This document shows positions 1 through 8,895 of a stretch of DNA of 64,000 nt, one piece after another. The position numbers were made by a program, and so were the translations under genes. Positions within the stretch are counted from its first letter, which is position 1, and each line of letters begins with the position of its first letter. Origin of the DNA: Nitrosarchaeum sp. (lineage in GTDB: Archaea; Thermoproteota; Nitrososphaeria; Nitrososphaerales; Nitrosopumilaceae); contig NZ_JAVYIM010000004.1 of NCBI RefSeq assembly GCF_035968265.1, positions 62,001 through 126,000 of the forward strand, read 5' to 3'. The notes below the pieces were generated by a model. It was not told the origin of the DNA and searched no databases. It saw nothing but the letters and a program-made list of their open reading frames with translations.

Positions 1-112
1 CTGCAATAAATGATAATGCTGATGGATCTTTCAAAAGTGGACTAAAATCTCTAAATAATATTCCTTTTTTAGGAAAATTTGGAAATTCAGATATTTTTTC
101 TTTAAGATTCAT
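1..112 (-). CDS. apt: adenine phosphoribosyltransferase, N-terminal part (cut by window edge)
   Basis: The reverse strand encodes 37 residues from an ATG at 112, beginning [20 protein letters not shown] and continuing with [10 protein letters not shown]. This is the standard N-terminus of adenine phosphoribosyltransferases (FPxFPKxGIxFRDxxPLLxDP). The enzyme makes AMP from adenine and PRPP in purine salvage. The catalytic PRPP-binding part lies outside the window. It is on the same strand as, and 39 bases downstream of, the secreted-protein gene ending at 152. The family call rests on this short but characteristic stretch. Confidence 0.85.
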   Translation of the reverse strand, partial: MNLKEKISEFPNFPKKGILFRDFSPLLKDPSALSFIA

Positions 113-151
113 GTATTGAATTTAAAATAGGTGGAATAAAATTGTTTGAAG

Positions 152-2332
152 TTATTTTACAGTAAATGTTGTTTCAGCAGTATTGTGAGCATCCTTTACT
201 TTGATGGTATATGTTCCTGGTATTGTGCCTTTTGGAATAAACCATGGTTGTTTAATTTCGCCTTCTTTATTAGATGGGAATGATAATGTTTCCATTTTTT
301 CACCATCCGAATTTAGGATTGTCATTTCTACTGTTTGTTCTGCATTTATTACTTTGATGTTGATACTTTTTCCATATCCTGAAATTTCTATACCTTCTTC
401 TACTGTGACTACAAGTCCTTCTTCTTTAGAAGTTATCACCTCAATCTCAATATTGTCAAAATTTGAGCCGCTTTTTGCATTAACTTTCCATATGCCTGGT
501 TCTGCTAATGATGGTAATCTTAAACTGTCATCTGCAATCTTTCCATTCTTATCTGAAAATATTTCCTTTGTTTTCCATACTGTTCCGTCAGGATCACTTA
601 GTGTGAGTGTTAAAAGTGAATTTTCTTTTGTATCTCCCAAAATTAAAATTGGTTCTCCTGGTCGATAATCTAATTTTGTGCTACCAATTTTAATTGCACC
701 AGAACCTGTTTGTAATCCTACTGTGAATACCTCGGAACTTTTAGAAGCGCCTTTGTTGATAATAGCAGTGTATGCTCCAGAAGCATATCCGCTTAGTCCT
801 AATTCATATGTCTTTTTTCCATCTTGACCTAATGTGATGGACACAGTATTTTTATTGTCTGTAATTATTTTTGGCTTATCTGATGGATCAACAATTAACA
901 TAGTTAGTTTATCTGAAGGTTTTCCAGTTAGTGATATCTTTGCAGTTTCTGTTGATTTATAATTTAATTTATCAAATTCAATGTTAATTGGTATTGATGG
1001 GATCTCTCCCAATCCTGCGTAAATAAATTCCCTTTTTCCATCCTGTTCTGCAATTAATGTCCATGTGCCTTCTTTGTCTACATTTGCTATTGTTGGATAT
1101 TCAAATTCAACATTTCCTGTCTCATCTATCTCAATGATGTCTGAAGTTTTTTCATTTCCGAGTGGATCTTCTAAAATTAACTCTAATGATTTATTTGGTA
1201 ATGCGGTACCGTTAAACTTTATCGTCTCTCCAGGATTAAATTTCAAGGTTATTGGTTTTATGAGAATTACTTTTGATGTTTCTAACATCCACGTAGTTGT
1301 AATCTCTCCTCTGCCATCTGAAATAACAGCACTATATCTTCCAAATGGTGCATCTAAAGGAACAATGATTGGTTCTGCTACCTTCCAATTACCTTTAGCA
1401 TCTGCTTTTGCCGTTCTTGTGTTGATAATCTTTCCATTGGGATCTTTAATCGATGCCGTGATTCCACTGTTAGGTTGTGCAGTACCTGAAACTTCGATAA
1501 AATCTGTTCTGTGTATGATCTCTGGTATGCCGCTAATTGTAAGTTTAATATCGTTTGATTTTGGAATTCGATTGTTTGGTTCTTCTAATCTTAAACTGAT
1601 GCTTTTTTCTTGATTATTTTTATCTTTGATTATGAAATCTACTCTGTCTGCATCAATATTTTCTGGAATTTTTACCGTAGTGATAAAATAACCTGCATCA
1701 TTTGTGACAAAGCTAGAAATTTTATTAGAATTTATAAAAAAATCTAATTCTTGTGCTGCTCCAAAATTATCTCCAGTTACTCTTATAGTTGAACCTACAT
1801 TTGGTTTTTCTGGAATAATTCTAAAAGCTGAATTTGCTAAAATTCCTCCCTCTGAAACGGTTGTTTTTGATTCTGGTTTAGAATTTGTTACTGGGTTTGG
1901 TAATTTACTTGCAATTGTCTGTCCAATTTCTATTTGTTGTTCGCTTTTATCTAATGCTTTCCAATTAACTCCTGAAGATGTTTTATCTGTTTTAACTCCA
2001 ATTTTTATTGATTCACCTGGTTTGATCACTTCAGAAGATGAAGTAAATATTATGACTCCTTGAGGAGTTTTTTCACCGATCCATCCATTTTCTGTTTTAA
2101 ATGATTTAAAATTATTATCACTACCTAACCAAATTCTAAATGAGCTTACATCATCATTTCCAGTATTTGTAAATTCTATAATCGTAGTTTCTTCAAATGA
2201 AAAACTTTTTGCACTTACAGATCCTTCGGCATATGCGTAAATTGGAATGATCATTGCTACGGTTAAGCATAAGATTAGAGAAAGGAAAATTCCTCTCATA
2301 GAGGATTTACTCATATGTATAATCTGCTTCAT
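152..2332 (-). CDS. large secreted Ig-like repeat protein
   Basis: A 726-residue protein with an N-terminal signal peptide: a short basic stretch, then a hydrophobic run around residues 12-34 ending in AYAEG. The rest reads as a string of beta-sandwich modules. One, near residues 165-250, resembles an IPT/TIG or bacterial Ig fold (NVGSTIRVTGDNF). Several later repeats of about 90-100 residues share a pattern like KxxYxPGExxxIxGxT...GxWxVxA, typical of extracellular archaeal adhesion or cell-surface proteins. No C-terminal anchor or PEF-type sorting signal is seen; it ends in TFTVK. Methionines at residues 7 and 12 are alternative starts. It probably acts outside the membrane as a surface or matrix protein. 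The exact role is unknown. Confidence 0.75.
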   Translation of the reverse strand: MKQIIHMSKSSMRGIFLSLILCLTVAMIIPIYAYAEGSVSAKSFSFEETTIIEFTNTGNDDVSSFRIWLGSDNNFKSFKTENGWIGEKTPQGVIIFTSSSEVIKPGESIKIGVKTDKTSSGVNWKALDKSEQQIEIGQTIASKLPNPVTNSKPESKTTVSEGGILANSAFRIIPEKPNVGSTIRVTGDNFGAAQELDFFINSNKISSFVTNDAGYFITTVKIPENIDADRVDFIIKDKNNQEKSISLRLEEPNNRIPKSNDIKLTISGIPEIIHRTDFIEVSGTAQPNSGITASIKDPNGKIINTRTAKADAKGNWKVAEPIIVPLDAPFGRYSAVISDGRGEITTTWMLETSKVILIKPITLKFNPGETIKFNGTALPNKSLELILEDPLGNEKTSDIIEIDETGNVEFEYPTIANVDKEGTWTLIAEQDGKREFIYAGLGEIPSIPINIEFDKLNYKSTETAKISLTGKPSDKLTMLIVDPSDKPKIITDNKNTVSITLGQDGKKTYELGLSGYASGAYTAIINKGASKSSEVFTVGLQTGSGAIKIGSTKLDYRPGEPILILGDTKENSLLTLTLSDPDGTVWKTKEIFSDKNGKIADDSLRLPSLAEPGIWKVNAKSGSNFDNIEIEVITSKEEGLVVTVEEGIEISGYGKSINIKVINAEQTVEMTILNSDGEKMETLSFPSNKEGEIKQPWFIPKGTIPGTYTIKVKDAHNTAETTFTVK

Positions 2333-2413
2333 GTCTCAATTAAACCTTAAAGGATATTTTACTGCTTTTGTATTTGTCGATAGAGTATTCTTCATCAGTA
2401 AACTTCTTTAATC

Positions 2414-4507
2414 TTAATTTCTTGCTCTCTGAAATTTGGCTAAATCTGCCTTTGTAGTGACGTTTTGATATTGTCTGATTCTTTCAGCAATTAATCTATA
2501 CAAAGTTCTAAATTGGTCTTTGGTCTTATCTGATAAGAAATCAGTCTCTTCTAAGGTAATTTTTTCACAAATATATCTAGTAATTTCTTCATTATCGAAT
2601 TGGCCCCAATCATCATCATTATGCTCTTCCCAAATTTTTCTTAAATTCTCTAAAACGCCTTTCTTTCCCTTCGAAGAAACATCAAGTGGTTTAAGATTTG
2701 AATACCCTTCTTTTCTCAATCTAATCTCATAAGTTTGATTTACTGCATGAAGATAGTCTTCTAGAACAATATAATCTTCAATTGATTCCAAATTCTTACC
2801 ATCTCTCTCAAAAAATATTGTCTGTATTGGTGAAAAATCATTTGATGATAACTGAGCTGAAATCTGTTTAGATTCATCTGAATCATCCAATAAAATAAAT
2901 GTCCTATATCCATGATTTCTGTAAAATATTGCTAGAGGTAATACTGAATTTTTATTATAAGCAGCTACTACATTAAGTGGATTCATTGATATGTTTGGAT
3001 CCTGTAAAAATTTATCAAAAGCATTGAGGTACATTGCATCTGACATTGTCTCAACAATAATTACTGGTCTTGAGTTAGTTCCCATTTCTCTATCTACAAT
3101 AGATTCAACTAGCCCTCTTGATAATCCATATAAAATAGGGGTTAATGTTTTATCATCAGCATTCCAGTAATCATAAAAAATTTTGCTAAGGTGTTTTCTT
3201 TTATCTAATTCTACTACCAACAAGTTTCCTGGAGTATAATCAAAAATCATAAATGGTGAATGTGTTGCATACAAAACCTGATTTGAGCCTGCAAGGTTCT
3301 TTAACAAATCTGAAATTCCCCTTTGTTGAGTAGGATGAAGATTTCTTGCTGGCTCATCGAGAAGTAATATTGCTTCTTTAAGTTCTGCTCTCTGTGTTTC
3401 TGCTGCAAAGTTTACAATAAAAGAAAACGTCCATTTGAAACCTTCCGCTCGTCTATTTAGCAGTCCTGTATTGGTAACTGTTCCATCACGATGAATGTCT
3501 GAAATTACTACACTCATGATATTTCCTGGATTGTATCTTAATTCAACATGTATTGGATCGCCTTTCCATGCTGGATTTAATTTCTTAGTTAATCTATTAC
3601 TTGCTGTATTCAATAATTTGATACATTTTGATGGGGTTTCTTTTACTTCATCTAATGCTTTAATGTCTAATTCTGCCAAATAGAAAAGATTTCTTACCGT
3701 TTCAGCCTTGTCAAATTCTTCAATAAATTCTATTGAGCTTGCTCTGACTCCTTTTTCTTCTCTAAGATATTCATTGAGATTGATATTGCCATAGATCTTT
3801 TTGTAATCTGAAAAATAAACGAATCGAGGATGTAATTCAGAGGCAATGAAATTCTCTAAAGCTGATTTTTCGCTACTACCGCTAAGAAGTTTATGATACT
3901 GATTTTCTGGATTATTGTATATTTTTTGCCATTCTTCTATTACTTTAGACTCTTGAACAGCTATTACATGAAATTGATTGCTAAATTCAGCCATTCCACT
4001 ATTGAATATCTGCTGATTTTTTGGTGGAGGACCATCAAATAATTCAGTGTTGATTTGAATTTTAAGATGATTTGGTATTGTATCTAAGAAATTCTTAATC
4101 TGCCTTGAAAAATTCTCCCAAGAATTTATTTCATTATTTCGCTCATCACTAATTTGAATATCTTCAAACTCATATTGAACTCTAGGTATTTTATTTGTTC
4201 TAAATAATTTTATTTTTCTTATATCTGGTAAACCTGGAAACGCTTCTTTGATTAATTTAATCTCGTTTGAACTTAATTCAAATTCTCCTTCAGCTAGTGT
4301 AACTTCTCCTTTCAACTCTTCTGATAATTCATCACAAAGATCTAAATCTGAAATTTTTTCATCTTTATTTAATAATGTTAATGCTTGTAGAATTGTTGTC
4401 TTCCCACTTTCATTTCTTCCAACAAATGCTGCTAAATCCCCAACAGTAATTTCGCCAGAATCATGAATGCAACGATATGCTCTAACTCTAAATTTTCTAA
4501 GTCGCAT
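2414..4507 (-). CDS. OLD-type ATPase with C-terminal Toprim-like domain
   Basis: A 697-residue protein of the overcoming-lysogenization-defect (OLD) class. It has an SMC-like ABC ATPase head with Walker A GRNESGKTT at 30-38, Walker B ILLLDEP at 380-386 followed by NLHP, and an H-switch YATHSPF near 413-419. A Toprim-like region follows: VIIVETMSDAMYLNAF near 482-497 and FILLDDSDES near 537-546. Known class 1 OLD proteins are ATP-regulated metal-dependent nucleases, in some cases linked to phage defence. The usual Toprim VEGxxD is VETMSD here, so the first motif is slightly altered. It stands alone with no Gabija-like helicase partner. Defence versus DNA repair cannot be decided from sequence. 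Confidence 0.8.
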   Translation of the reverse strand: MRLRKFRVRAYRCIHDSGEITVGDLAAFVGRNESGKTTILQALTLLNKDEKISDLDLCDELSEELKGEVTLAEGEFELSSNEIKLIKEAFPGLPDIRKIKLFRTNKIPRVQYEFEDIQISDERNNEINSWENFSRQIKNFLDTIPNHLKIQINTELFDGPPPKNQQIFNSGMAEFSNQFHVIAVQESKVIEEWQKIYNNPENQYHKLLSGSSEKSALENFIASELHPRFVYFSDYKKIYGNINLNEYLREEKGVRASSIEFIEEFDKAETVRNLFYLAELDIKALDEVKETPSKCIKLLNTASNRLTKKLNPAWKGDPIHVELRYNPGNIMSVVISDIHRDGTVTNTGLLNRRAEGFKWTFSFIVNFAAETQRAELKEAILLLDEPARNLHPTQQRGISDLLKNLAGSNQVLYATHSPFMIFDYTPGNLLVVELDKRKHLSKIFYDYWNADDKTLTPILYGLSRGLVESIVDREMGTNSRPVIIVETMSDAMYLNAFDKFLQDPNISMNPLNVVAAYNKNSVLPLAIFYRNHGYRTFILLDDSDESKQISAQLSSNDFSPIQTIFFERDGKNLESIEDYIVLEDYLHAVNQTYEIRLRKEGYSNLKPLDVSSKGKKGVLENLRKIWEEHNDDDWGQFDNEEITRYICEKITLEETDFLSDKTKDQFRTLYRLIAERIRQYQNVTTKADLAKFQRARN

Positions 4508-4610
4508 CTAGCAATATTTAGTCGGGTCCGATTTAACTCATTCGTCAAATTCATCATGCGTATTGGAATTTTGCTAAATAGATATAAGGGATTTACAGGT
4601 GAAAAACAAA

Positions 4611-5072
4611 ATGGCAACAAGTTTAGTATATGTTGTATTTGTTTTGCCCATTGTACTGTCAATTGCTTTTGGTACTATTGTTTTGGCTGATGTTCTTCAA
4701 TCACCTGATCGTGAACTTAACATGTGGCCCATGGGCAATTCTGGAATCATGAAAAATGATGAAGATATATCAATTATCGGATTAGAAAATCAATATTCTA
4801 TTTCATCCCCTATTCAAATTCAAATAAAGGTTGATGATTCTCAATTTGACTGTGGAGATCTGTATGTTACTGTTTATTCTGGAAAACATACTGTAGTTAC
4901 ACAAAATGGATTTTTGCAACAATGTTTTGATGAAAACAACTCTCTTTTGCCTATCAATGATGATTTCTCTGTAATAATAGATAAACCTGGACAGTATGAT
5001 CTAGTCGTGAAAATGACCGATCAGAATCAAAAGAGTAGTATAACCGCAAGTGGAAAATTTACCATTAAATAG
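4611..5072 (+). CDS. small secreted/membrane-anchored protein of unknown function
   Basis: About 153 residues starting at the ATG at 4611. A TATA-like GATATAAG at 4581-4588 is correctly spaced for a leaderless message from this ATG, so I prefer it to the upstream GTG at 4599. The N-terminus is a signal peptide or anchor (MATSLVYVVFVLPIVLSIAF). The remainder looks like a single extracellular beta-sandwich with two cysteines (FDCGD and QQCFDEN), compatible with a disulfide, and ends TASGKFTIK. It resembles other thaumarchaeal secreted Ig-like proteins. No specific function can be assigned. Confidence 0.7.
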   Translation: MATSLVYVVFVLPIVLSIAFGTIVLADVLQSPDRELNMWPMGNSGIMKNDEDISIIGLENQYSISSPIQIQIKVDDSQFDCGDLYVTVYSGKHTVVTQNGFLQQCFDENNSLLPINDDFSVIIDKPGQYDLVVKMTDQNQKSSITASGKFTIK

Positions 5073-5122
5073 GAATGAATTATTGTATGATTAGGAGTTA
5101 TATTAAAAATTAAGGTGATTTG

Positions 5123-5812
5123 ATGGCAAAAAAACAAGATAAATCATCTGATGTTCCTTTAAAAAAAGAAGCAGCACCTAAAGAAAAGAAACCAGCAAAA
5201 AGAGAAGCAGCACCTAAAGAAAAGAAACCAGCAAAAAAAGAAGCAGCACCTAAAGAAAAGAAACCAGCAAAAAAAGAAGCAGCACCTAAAGAAAAGAAAC
5301 CAGCAAAAAGAGAAGCAGCACCTAAACCAAAAAAACTTACTAAGAAAGAATTAGAAGAAATTAAAAAAGAGGCTGAAAAAACATTAGAAGAAGAATTAGA
5401 AGAACAACTTACCGATGAAGAGATTGAAAATTTCCAAATTGAAAAAGTTGACATGGAGAGACTCACAAATAAGATATGTGATGTTTTAGCTGAGCGTGAA
5501 TCTAGTGGAATGTTTCAAAGTGAACTTTGGAAAAAATTAAAGCTAACTAGTAGAGATGGTTCTCGACTTGCATTAAAGTTAGAAAGAATGGGAACTATTT
5601 ACCGAGAAAAAATTCTCGATAAAGGTCGTTGGACGTATAAATTAATTCTAAAGAAAACTCCTATCAGTACCCTATCAATTGAGAATGCTCCATGTCTTGT
5701 TTGTCCAGTTGAACAAAAATGTTCACTTGAAGGAGAAATAAGCCCGCGTAATTGTCAGTTCATTGAAGACTGGGTACTATCAGAGATGAAAAAACCTACG
5801 AAAGCCAAATGA
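5123..5812 (+). CDS. tfeB: transcription initiation factor TFE, beta subunit
   Basis: The protein (229 residues from the ATG at 5123, preceded by GGTGAT, a plausible Shine-Dalgarno match) has three parts. Residues about 12-70 are a Lys/Ala/Pro-rich tail made of 12-residue repeats. A winged-helix domain follows at about 105-170 (FQSELWKKLKLTSRDGSRLA). The C-terminus has four cysteines in the pattern CxxC, then C, then C (PCLVCPVEQKC ... SPRNCQFIEDW), the 4Fe-4S signature of the hRPC39/TFE-beta family. Archaeal TFE-alpha/beta helps promoter opening by RNA polymerase. The stop codon overlaps the rlmE start by four bases, so the two are co-transcribed. The repetitive tail is the unusual part. Confidence 0.82.
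   Translation: MAKKQDKSSDVPLKKEAAPKEKKPAKREAAPKEKKPAKKEAAPKEKKPAKKEAAPKEKKPAKREAAPKPKKLTKKELEEIKKEAEKTLEEELEEQLTDEEIENFQIEKVDMERLTNKICDVLAERESSGMFQSELWKKLKLTSRDGSRLALKLERMGTIYREKILDKGRWTYKLILKKTPISTLSIENAPCLVCPVEQKCSLEGEISPRNCQFIEDWVLSEMKKPTKAK
5168..5326 (+). repeat. 36-bp tandem repeat inside tfeB
   Basis: Four nearly identical 36-base units begin at 5168, 5204, 5240 and 5276, with a partial fifth from 5312. Each encodes EAAPKEKKPAK plus K or R. The units match at the nucleotide level apart from an A/G change in the last codon, which points to recent duplication rather than selection on the peptide alone. Confidence 0.9.
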
Positions 5813-6402
5813 AGTTAATAGACGCACGTCGAGATCAATACAGAAAATTAGCGCATGAACAAGGTTATCGAAGTAGAGCTGCATACAAACTCAAACAACT
5901 AAATCAATCTTATCGAATCATTGGACCTGGATTTTATGTTCTTGATTTGGGATGTGCTCCTGGAGGATGGACTCAAATGGCAGTAAAACTTGCTGGAAAC
6001 AAAGGTAAGGTAATGGGTATTGATACTTCATATGTTGAGGAAATACCTGGGGCTCATATAATTAGAGAAAATATTGAAAATGAATTTGTAGTTGACGAAA
6101 TTATGTCTTATTTTGAAAGAAAGGTTAATGCAGTGATATGTGATCTTTCTCCACAAGTAACTGGGAATTGGTCTGTTGATCATGCAATACAAATTTCGCT
6201 AAACTATGAATGTACAAAAATTATGGATAAGGTTCTAATGCATAAAGGTAATGCTATTTTCAAAGTTTTTGATGGAGAATATTCTATGGAATTTAAAGAC
6301 TATATTAAAAAGAAATTTGCTAGAATAAATCTTACAAAACCTGAAGCCAGTAGAAAACAAAGCAGTGAGTTGTATTATGTCTGCTTGGGATTTACTGGCT
6401 GA
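5809..6402 (+). CDS. rlmE: RlmE/FtsJ-type 2'-O-ribose rRNA methyltransferase
   Basis: A 197-residue Rossmann methyltransferase. The SAM-binding motif VLDLGCAPGGWTQ is at about 44-56. The full K-D-K-E catalytic tetrad of FtsJ enzymes can be placed at K27, D112 (CDLSP), K152 (FKVF) and E187 (SSELYYVC). Bacterial RlmE methylates U2552 of 23S rRNA; archaeal members likely act on large-subunit rRNA, but tRNA is possible. The length equals the bare catalytic domain, without the TRAM extension seen in some archaea. Its start overlaps the tfeB stop, and its last 28 bases overlap the convergent trm1 gene. Confidence 0.9.
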   Translation: MKLIDARRDQYRKLAHEQGYRSRAAYKLKQLNQSYRIIGPGFYVLDLGCAPGGWTQMAVKLAGNKGKVMGIDTSYVEEIPGAHIIRENIENEFVVDEIMSYFERKVNAVICDLSPQVTGNWSVDHAIQISLNYECTKIMDKVLMHKGNAIFKVFDGEYSMEFKDYIKKKFARINLTKPEASRKQSSELYYVCLGFTG

Positions 6403-7541
6403 TTTGAAAAAACACTGATTATTTCATTTATGTTTGCATTTGTTCTAAATCCGGTAGGACTAAACGATGTACGTGTAGCTTGATATCCATTCTTCTGTAA
6501 ATTTATAATCGCATCTTCTAATTTTGGAGGAGAAGCTTTCATTTTAGATGCAATTTCATCTAGTGTGAAATAGGTTCCAGACATTTCAGATTCTACTAAA
6601 CATTTTTGTAATGTTTTTTCACAAATTTTTCCCACTGATAATTCTGGTAGTTTTAAAATCATATCATTTACAAATTCCTTATCAAAAATTCTATCTATCC
6701 ATAAAGGTCCACCAATATTTAATTTTGACTTACACAATTCACATTCATTAATTTGTTCTAATGCTATTTTTCTATGTCCACAACTTTTACAATGTATGAT
6801 ATACCCAATATTTTCTTTTTGATCCTGTCGAATAAGTACTCGCACATAAGTTCTGTAATAGTGCATATTGCTTTCTGCAAATATTGGAACAATCTCAACA
6901 CCTATTCTTCCTGCAACCATTCTGAGACATCCTAGAATCAGCCTAATTGCCATCTCATTACCATATTCTACTCTTATTGGCACTCCACCGTATTTTCTCT
7001 TACATGCGCTTTGGTAGAGTCCATTTAAAACCTGAAGATCTGTTGCTGTTATGGAAAGAATTCCTCCATGCATAGTAGCTCTAAGACAGCAATCAAAAAA
7101 TTGTGATGGTGAGCCGAATGGATCTACATCTACAATTGAACCTCTCTGACCTTTTGTGGAATATTTACTAAGAAATCTACATACTTCCATTTCTGAGTAT
7201 TCGATATTCTTTAAATTGTTTAATCGTGCAGAGTATTCTGCTAATTTTAATGCAGTTGGATTTAGATCATTAATTATTACTTTATCTATTTGTAATTCAT
7301 TTGCAACCCGTAATCCTCTAACTCCCAGACCTGATAATCCCTCTAAAAATATTTTTGGACCTTTAAATTTTTTTAGAAATGCTCCATATGCAATTATTGA
7401 GAAATCTCTACTTACTCTTGCTTTTGGATTAAAAAATGCTGGTTCTTTAGGTGGAACTTTATCGGTCATTGATTTTTTTGGAACAATAATTTTTGTTTGT
7501 CCTTCTATTATCTCTTGTAAAGTTTCCTCCGGAATTTGCAA
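6375..7541 (-). CDS. trm1: tRNA (guanine26-N2)-dimethyltransferase Trm1
   Basis: A 388-residue member of the Trm1 family, which makes m2G/m2,2G at position 26 of tRNA. Visible features are FFNPKARVSRDFS near the N-terminus, the SAM-binding FLEGLSGLGVRGLR, the catalytic DPFGSPSQFFD, and a C-terminal part with paired cysteines (CKSCGH ... CELCKS) likely to bind zinc. The start is TTG at 7541. A reverse-strand TATA-like TTATAG near 7565-7571 gives leaderless spacing. The gene converges on rlmE and overlaps it by 28 bases. Confidence 0.93.
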   Translation of the reverse strand: MQIPEETLQEIIEGQTKIIVPKKSMTDKVPPKEPAFFNPKARVSRDFSIIAYGAFLKKFKGPKIFLEGLSGLGVRGLRVANELQIDKVIINDLNPTALKLAEYSARLNNLKNIEYSEMEVCRFLSKYSTKGQRGSIVDVDPFGSPSQFFDCCLRATMHGGILSITATDLQVLNGLYQSACKRKYGGVPIRVEYGNEMAIRLILGCLRMVAGRIGVEIVPIFAESNMHYYRTYVRVLIRQDQKENIGYIIHCKSCGHRKIALEQINECELCKSKLNIGGPLWIDRIFDKEFVNDMILKLPELSVGKICEKTLQKCLVESEMSGTYFTLDEIASKMKASPPKLEDAIINLQKNGYQATRTSFSPTGFRTNANINEIISVFSNQPVNPKQT

Positions 7542-7602
7542 TTCTTAATCTGTATTTCATTTACCTATAACGGTTTAATACATGTGTTTTAAGACAGAAT
7601 CA

Positions 7603-8229
7603 ATGCTGATTTGTGGAGTTGATGATGCTGGACGCGGTTCTATGCTTGGTCCTCTTGTAATCGCTGGCATCATTATATCAAAAAAAGATATTCCTAAACT
7701 ATCCAAGTTAGGTGTCAAAGATTCAAAGCAATTAACTCCAAAATCTCGAGAAGAACTTTATAAAAAAATAATTGCATTAGTTGATAATTACTACGTAGCG
7801 AAAATTTCTCCAAAGATAATCGATGCTAGTGTGACCAAACACAATCTAAATCATTTAGAGGCTAAATATATGGCAAAAGTCATTTCAAAATTAAATCCTG
7901 ATGCCTCATATGTTGATTCGTGTGATGTAAATCCAAAAAGATTTGGAAAAGAAATAGCAAAATTATCTAAAAATAAAAAAATTCGTTCATATCATCATGC
8001 TGATAGTAGGTTTATTGTTGTATCAGCTGCATCAATAATCGCTAAAGTTACTAGAGATAAGGCTATACTAAAACTCAGAAAAGATTATGATTTAGGAAGT
8101 GGATATCCATCTGATTCTAAAACAATTGATTTTGTTGCATCTTATTATAAGATCAATCAAGTACTGCCTATTTTTGTGCGTAAAAGTTGGAAACCTACTC
8201 AACAAATATTGAATAAAAAATCACTTTAG
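7603..8229 (+). CDS. rnhB: ribonuclease HII
   Basis: I place the start at the ATG at 7603 (208 residues; an upstream in-frame ATG at 7582 would add seven). A TATA-like GTTTAATA at 7573-7580 is spaced for leaderless initiation there, and this numbering puts the first acidic pair at residues 7-8 as in other archaeal RNases HII. The enzyme cuts the RNA strand of RNA/DNA hybrids, including single ribonucleotides. Visible are GVDDAGRGSMLGPLV, YVDSCDVN and HHADSRFIVVSAASIIAKV, covering the DEDD sites and the substrate-contacting SIIAK segment. The usual DEAGRG is DDAGRG here. The end overlaps the convergent fibrillarin gene by nine bases. Confidence 0.92.
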   Translation: MLICGVDDAGRGSMLGPLVIAGIIISKKDIPKLSKLGVKDSKQLTPKSREELYKKIIALVDNYYVAKISPKIIDASVTKHNLNHLEAKYMAKVISKLNPDASYVDSCDVNPKRFGKEIAKLSKNKKIRSYHHADSRFIVVSAASIIAKVTRDKAILKLRKDYDLGSGYPSDSKTIDFVASYYKINQVLPIFVRKSWKPTQQILNKKSL

Positions 8230-8895
8230 AAATTTTGCAATTACCATTGCATGATCTTTATCATAAGGATGAAGATCTATTACTTGTAGAATCTCAAAAT
8301 GAACTTCCATTCTTTGTATCTCTTCTTCAACAATTCTTTTTGGAGATTTTGTTACATCTATACTTCTGGTTTTTATTACTAAAAAGAAATATCCATCTTT
8401 CTTAAGATACATTTTACAGTTTTCTATAGCTATGTTTGTTTGATCAGGTTGTGCAATGTCTACATAAACTACATCGACTTTTCCAAATACTGAAAAATAC
8501 TCTTTTGGTTTTCTTGCGTCTTGTAAAATTGGAATTATATTTGCTCTATGTGATGCAACTCTGTCTAAGAAATCTCGAGCTACTCTACTAGCATGTTCAA
8601 CTCCAAAAATTATTCCTGATGGTCCAACAATATCTGAAATATGACTAACTGTTGTACCCGTTGATACTCCAAGATACAATATAGATGATTTATTTTTAAA
8701 TGGAAATATTTCTAATCCATTCATTATTGCAGCAGCTAATTTGCTTCTAAAAGGATCCCATAATCTATACTCTGTACCTTTTTTTGTAATTAATTTTTCA
8801 TTATATACTTGATTACCTATGACTAAATTTTCAGTAGCTAGTTTTTTTTCACCATCTGAATTTATCCAAAAAAATTCAAAATTATCTTCTTTCAA
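8221..8895 (-). CDS. flpA: fibrillarin-like 2'-O-methyltransferase FlpA
   Basis: This is the catalytic subunit of archaeal C/D box ribonucleoproteins, which 2'-O-methylate rRNA and tRNA under guide-RNA direction. Landmarks are WDPFRSKLAAAI, the SAM motif LYLGVSTGTTVSHI, the D/E-rich VYVDIAQPDQ and VIKTRSIDVTKSP. The open frame extends to a GTG at 9000, which would overlap nop5 by 119 bases. The TTG at 8895 gives a protein starting MKEDNFEFFWINSDG, the usual family length, and reduces the overlap to 14 bases, so I prefer it. A GTG at codon 10 of the long form is a third option. It lies directly downstream of nop5. Confidence 0.9.
   Translation of the reverse strand: MKEDNFEFFWINSDGEKKLATENLVIGNQVYNEKLITKKGTEYRLWDPFRSKLAAAIMNGLEIFPFKNKSSILYLGVSTGTTVSHISDIVGPSGIIFGVEHASRVARDFLDRVASHRANIIPILQDARKPKEYFSVFGKVDVVYVDIAQPDQTNIAIENCKMYLKKDGYFFLVIKTRSIDVTKSPKRIVEEEIQRMEVHFEILQVIDLHPYDKDHAMVIAKFLK

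Noticed and set aside
5110-5466. Reverse-strand 118-residue frame opposite the TFE-beta repeats
   Set aside because: Its Phe/Ser/Gly repeats simply mirror the repeat units of tfeB; no start signal and no conserved domain.
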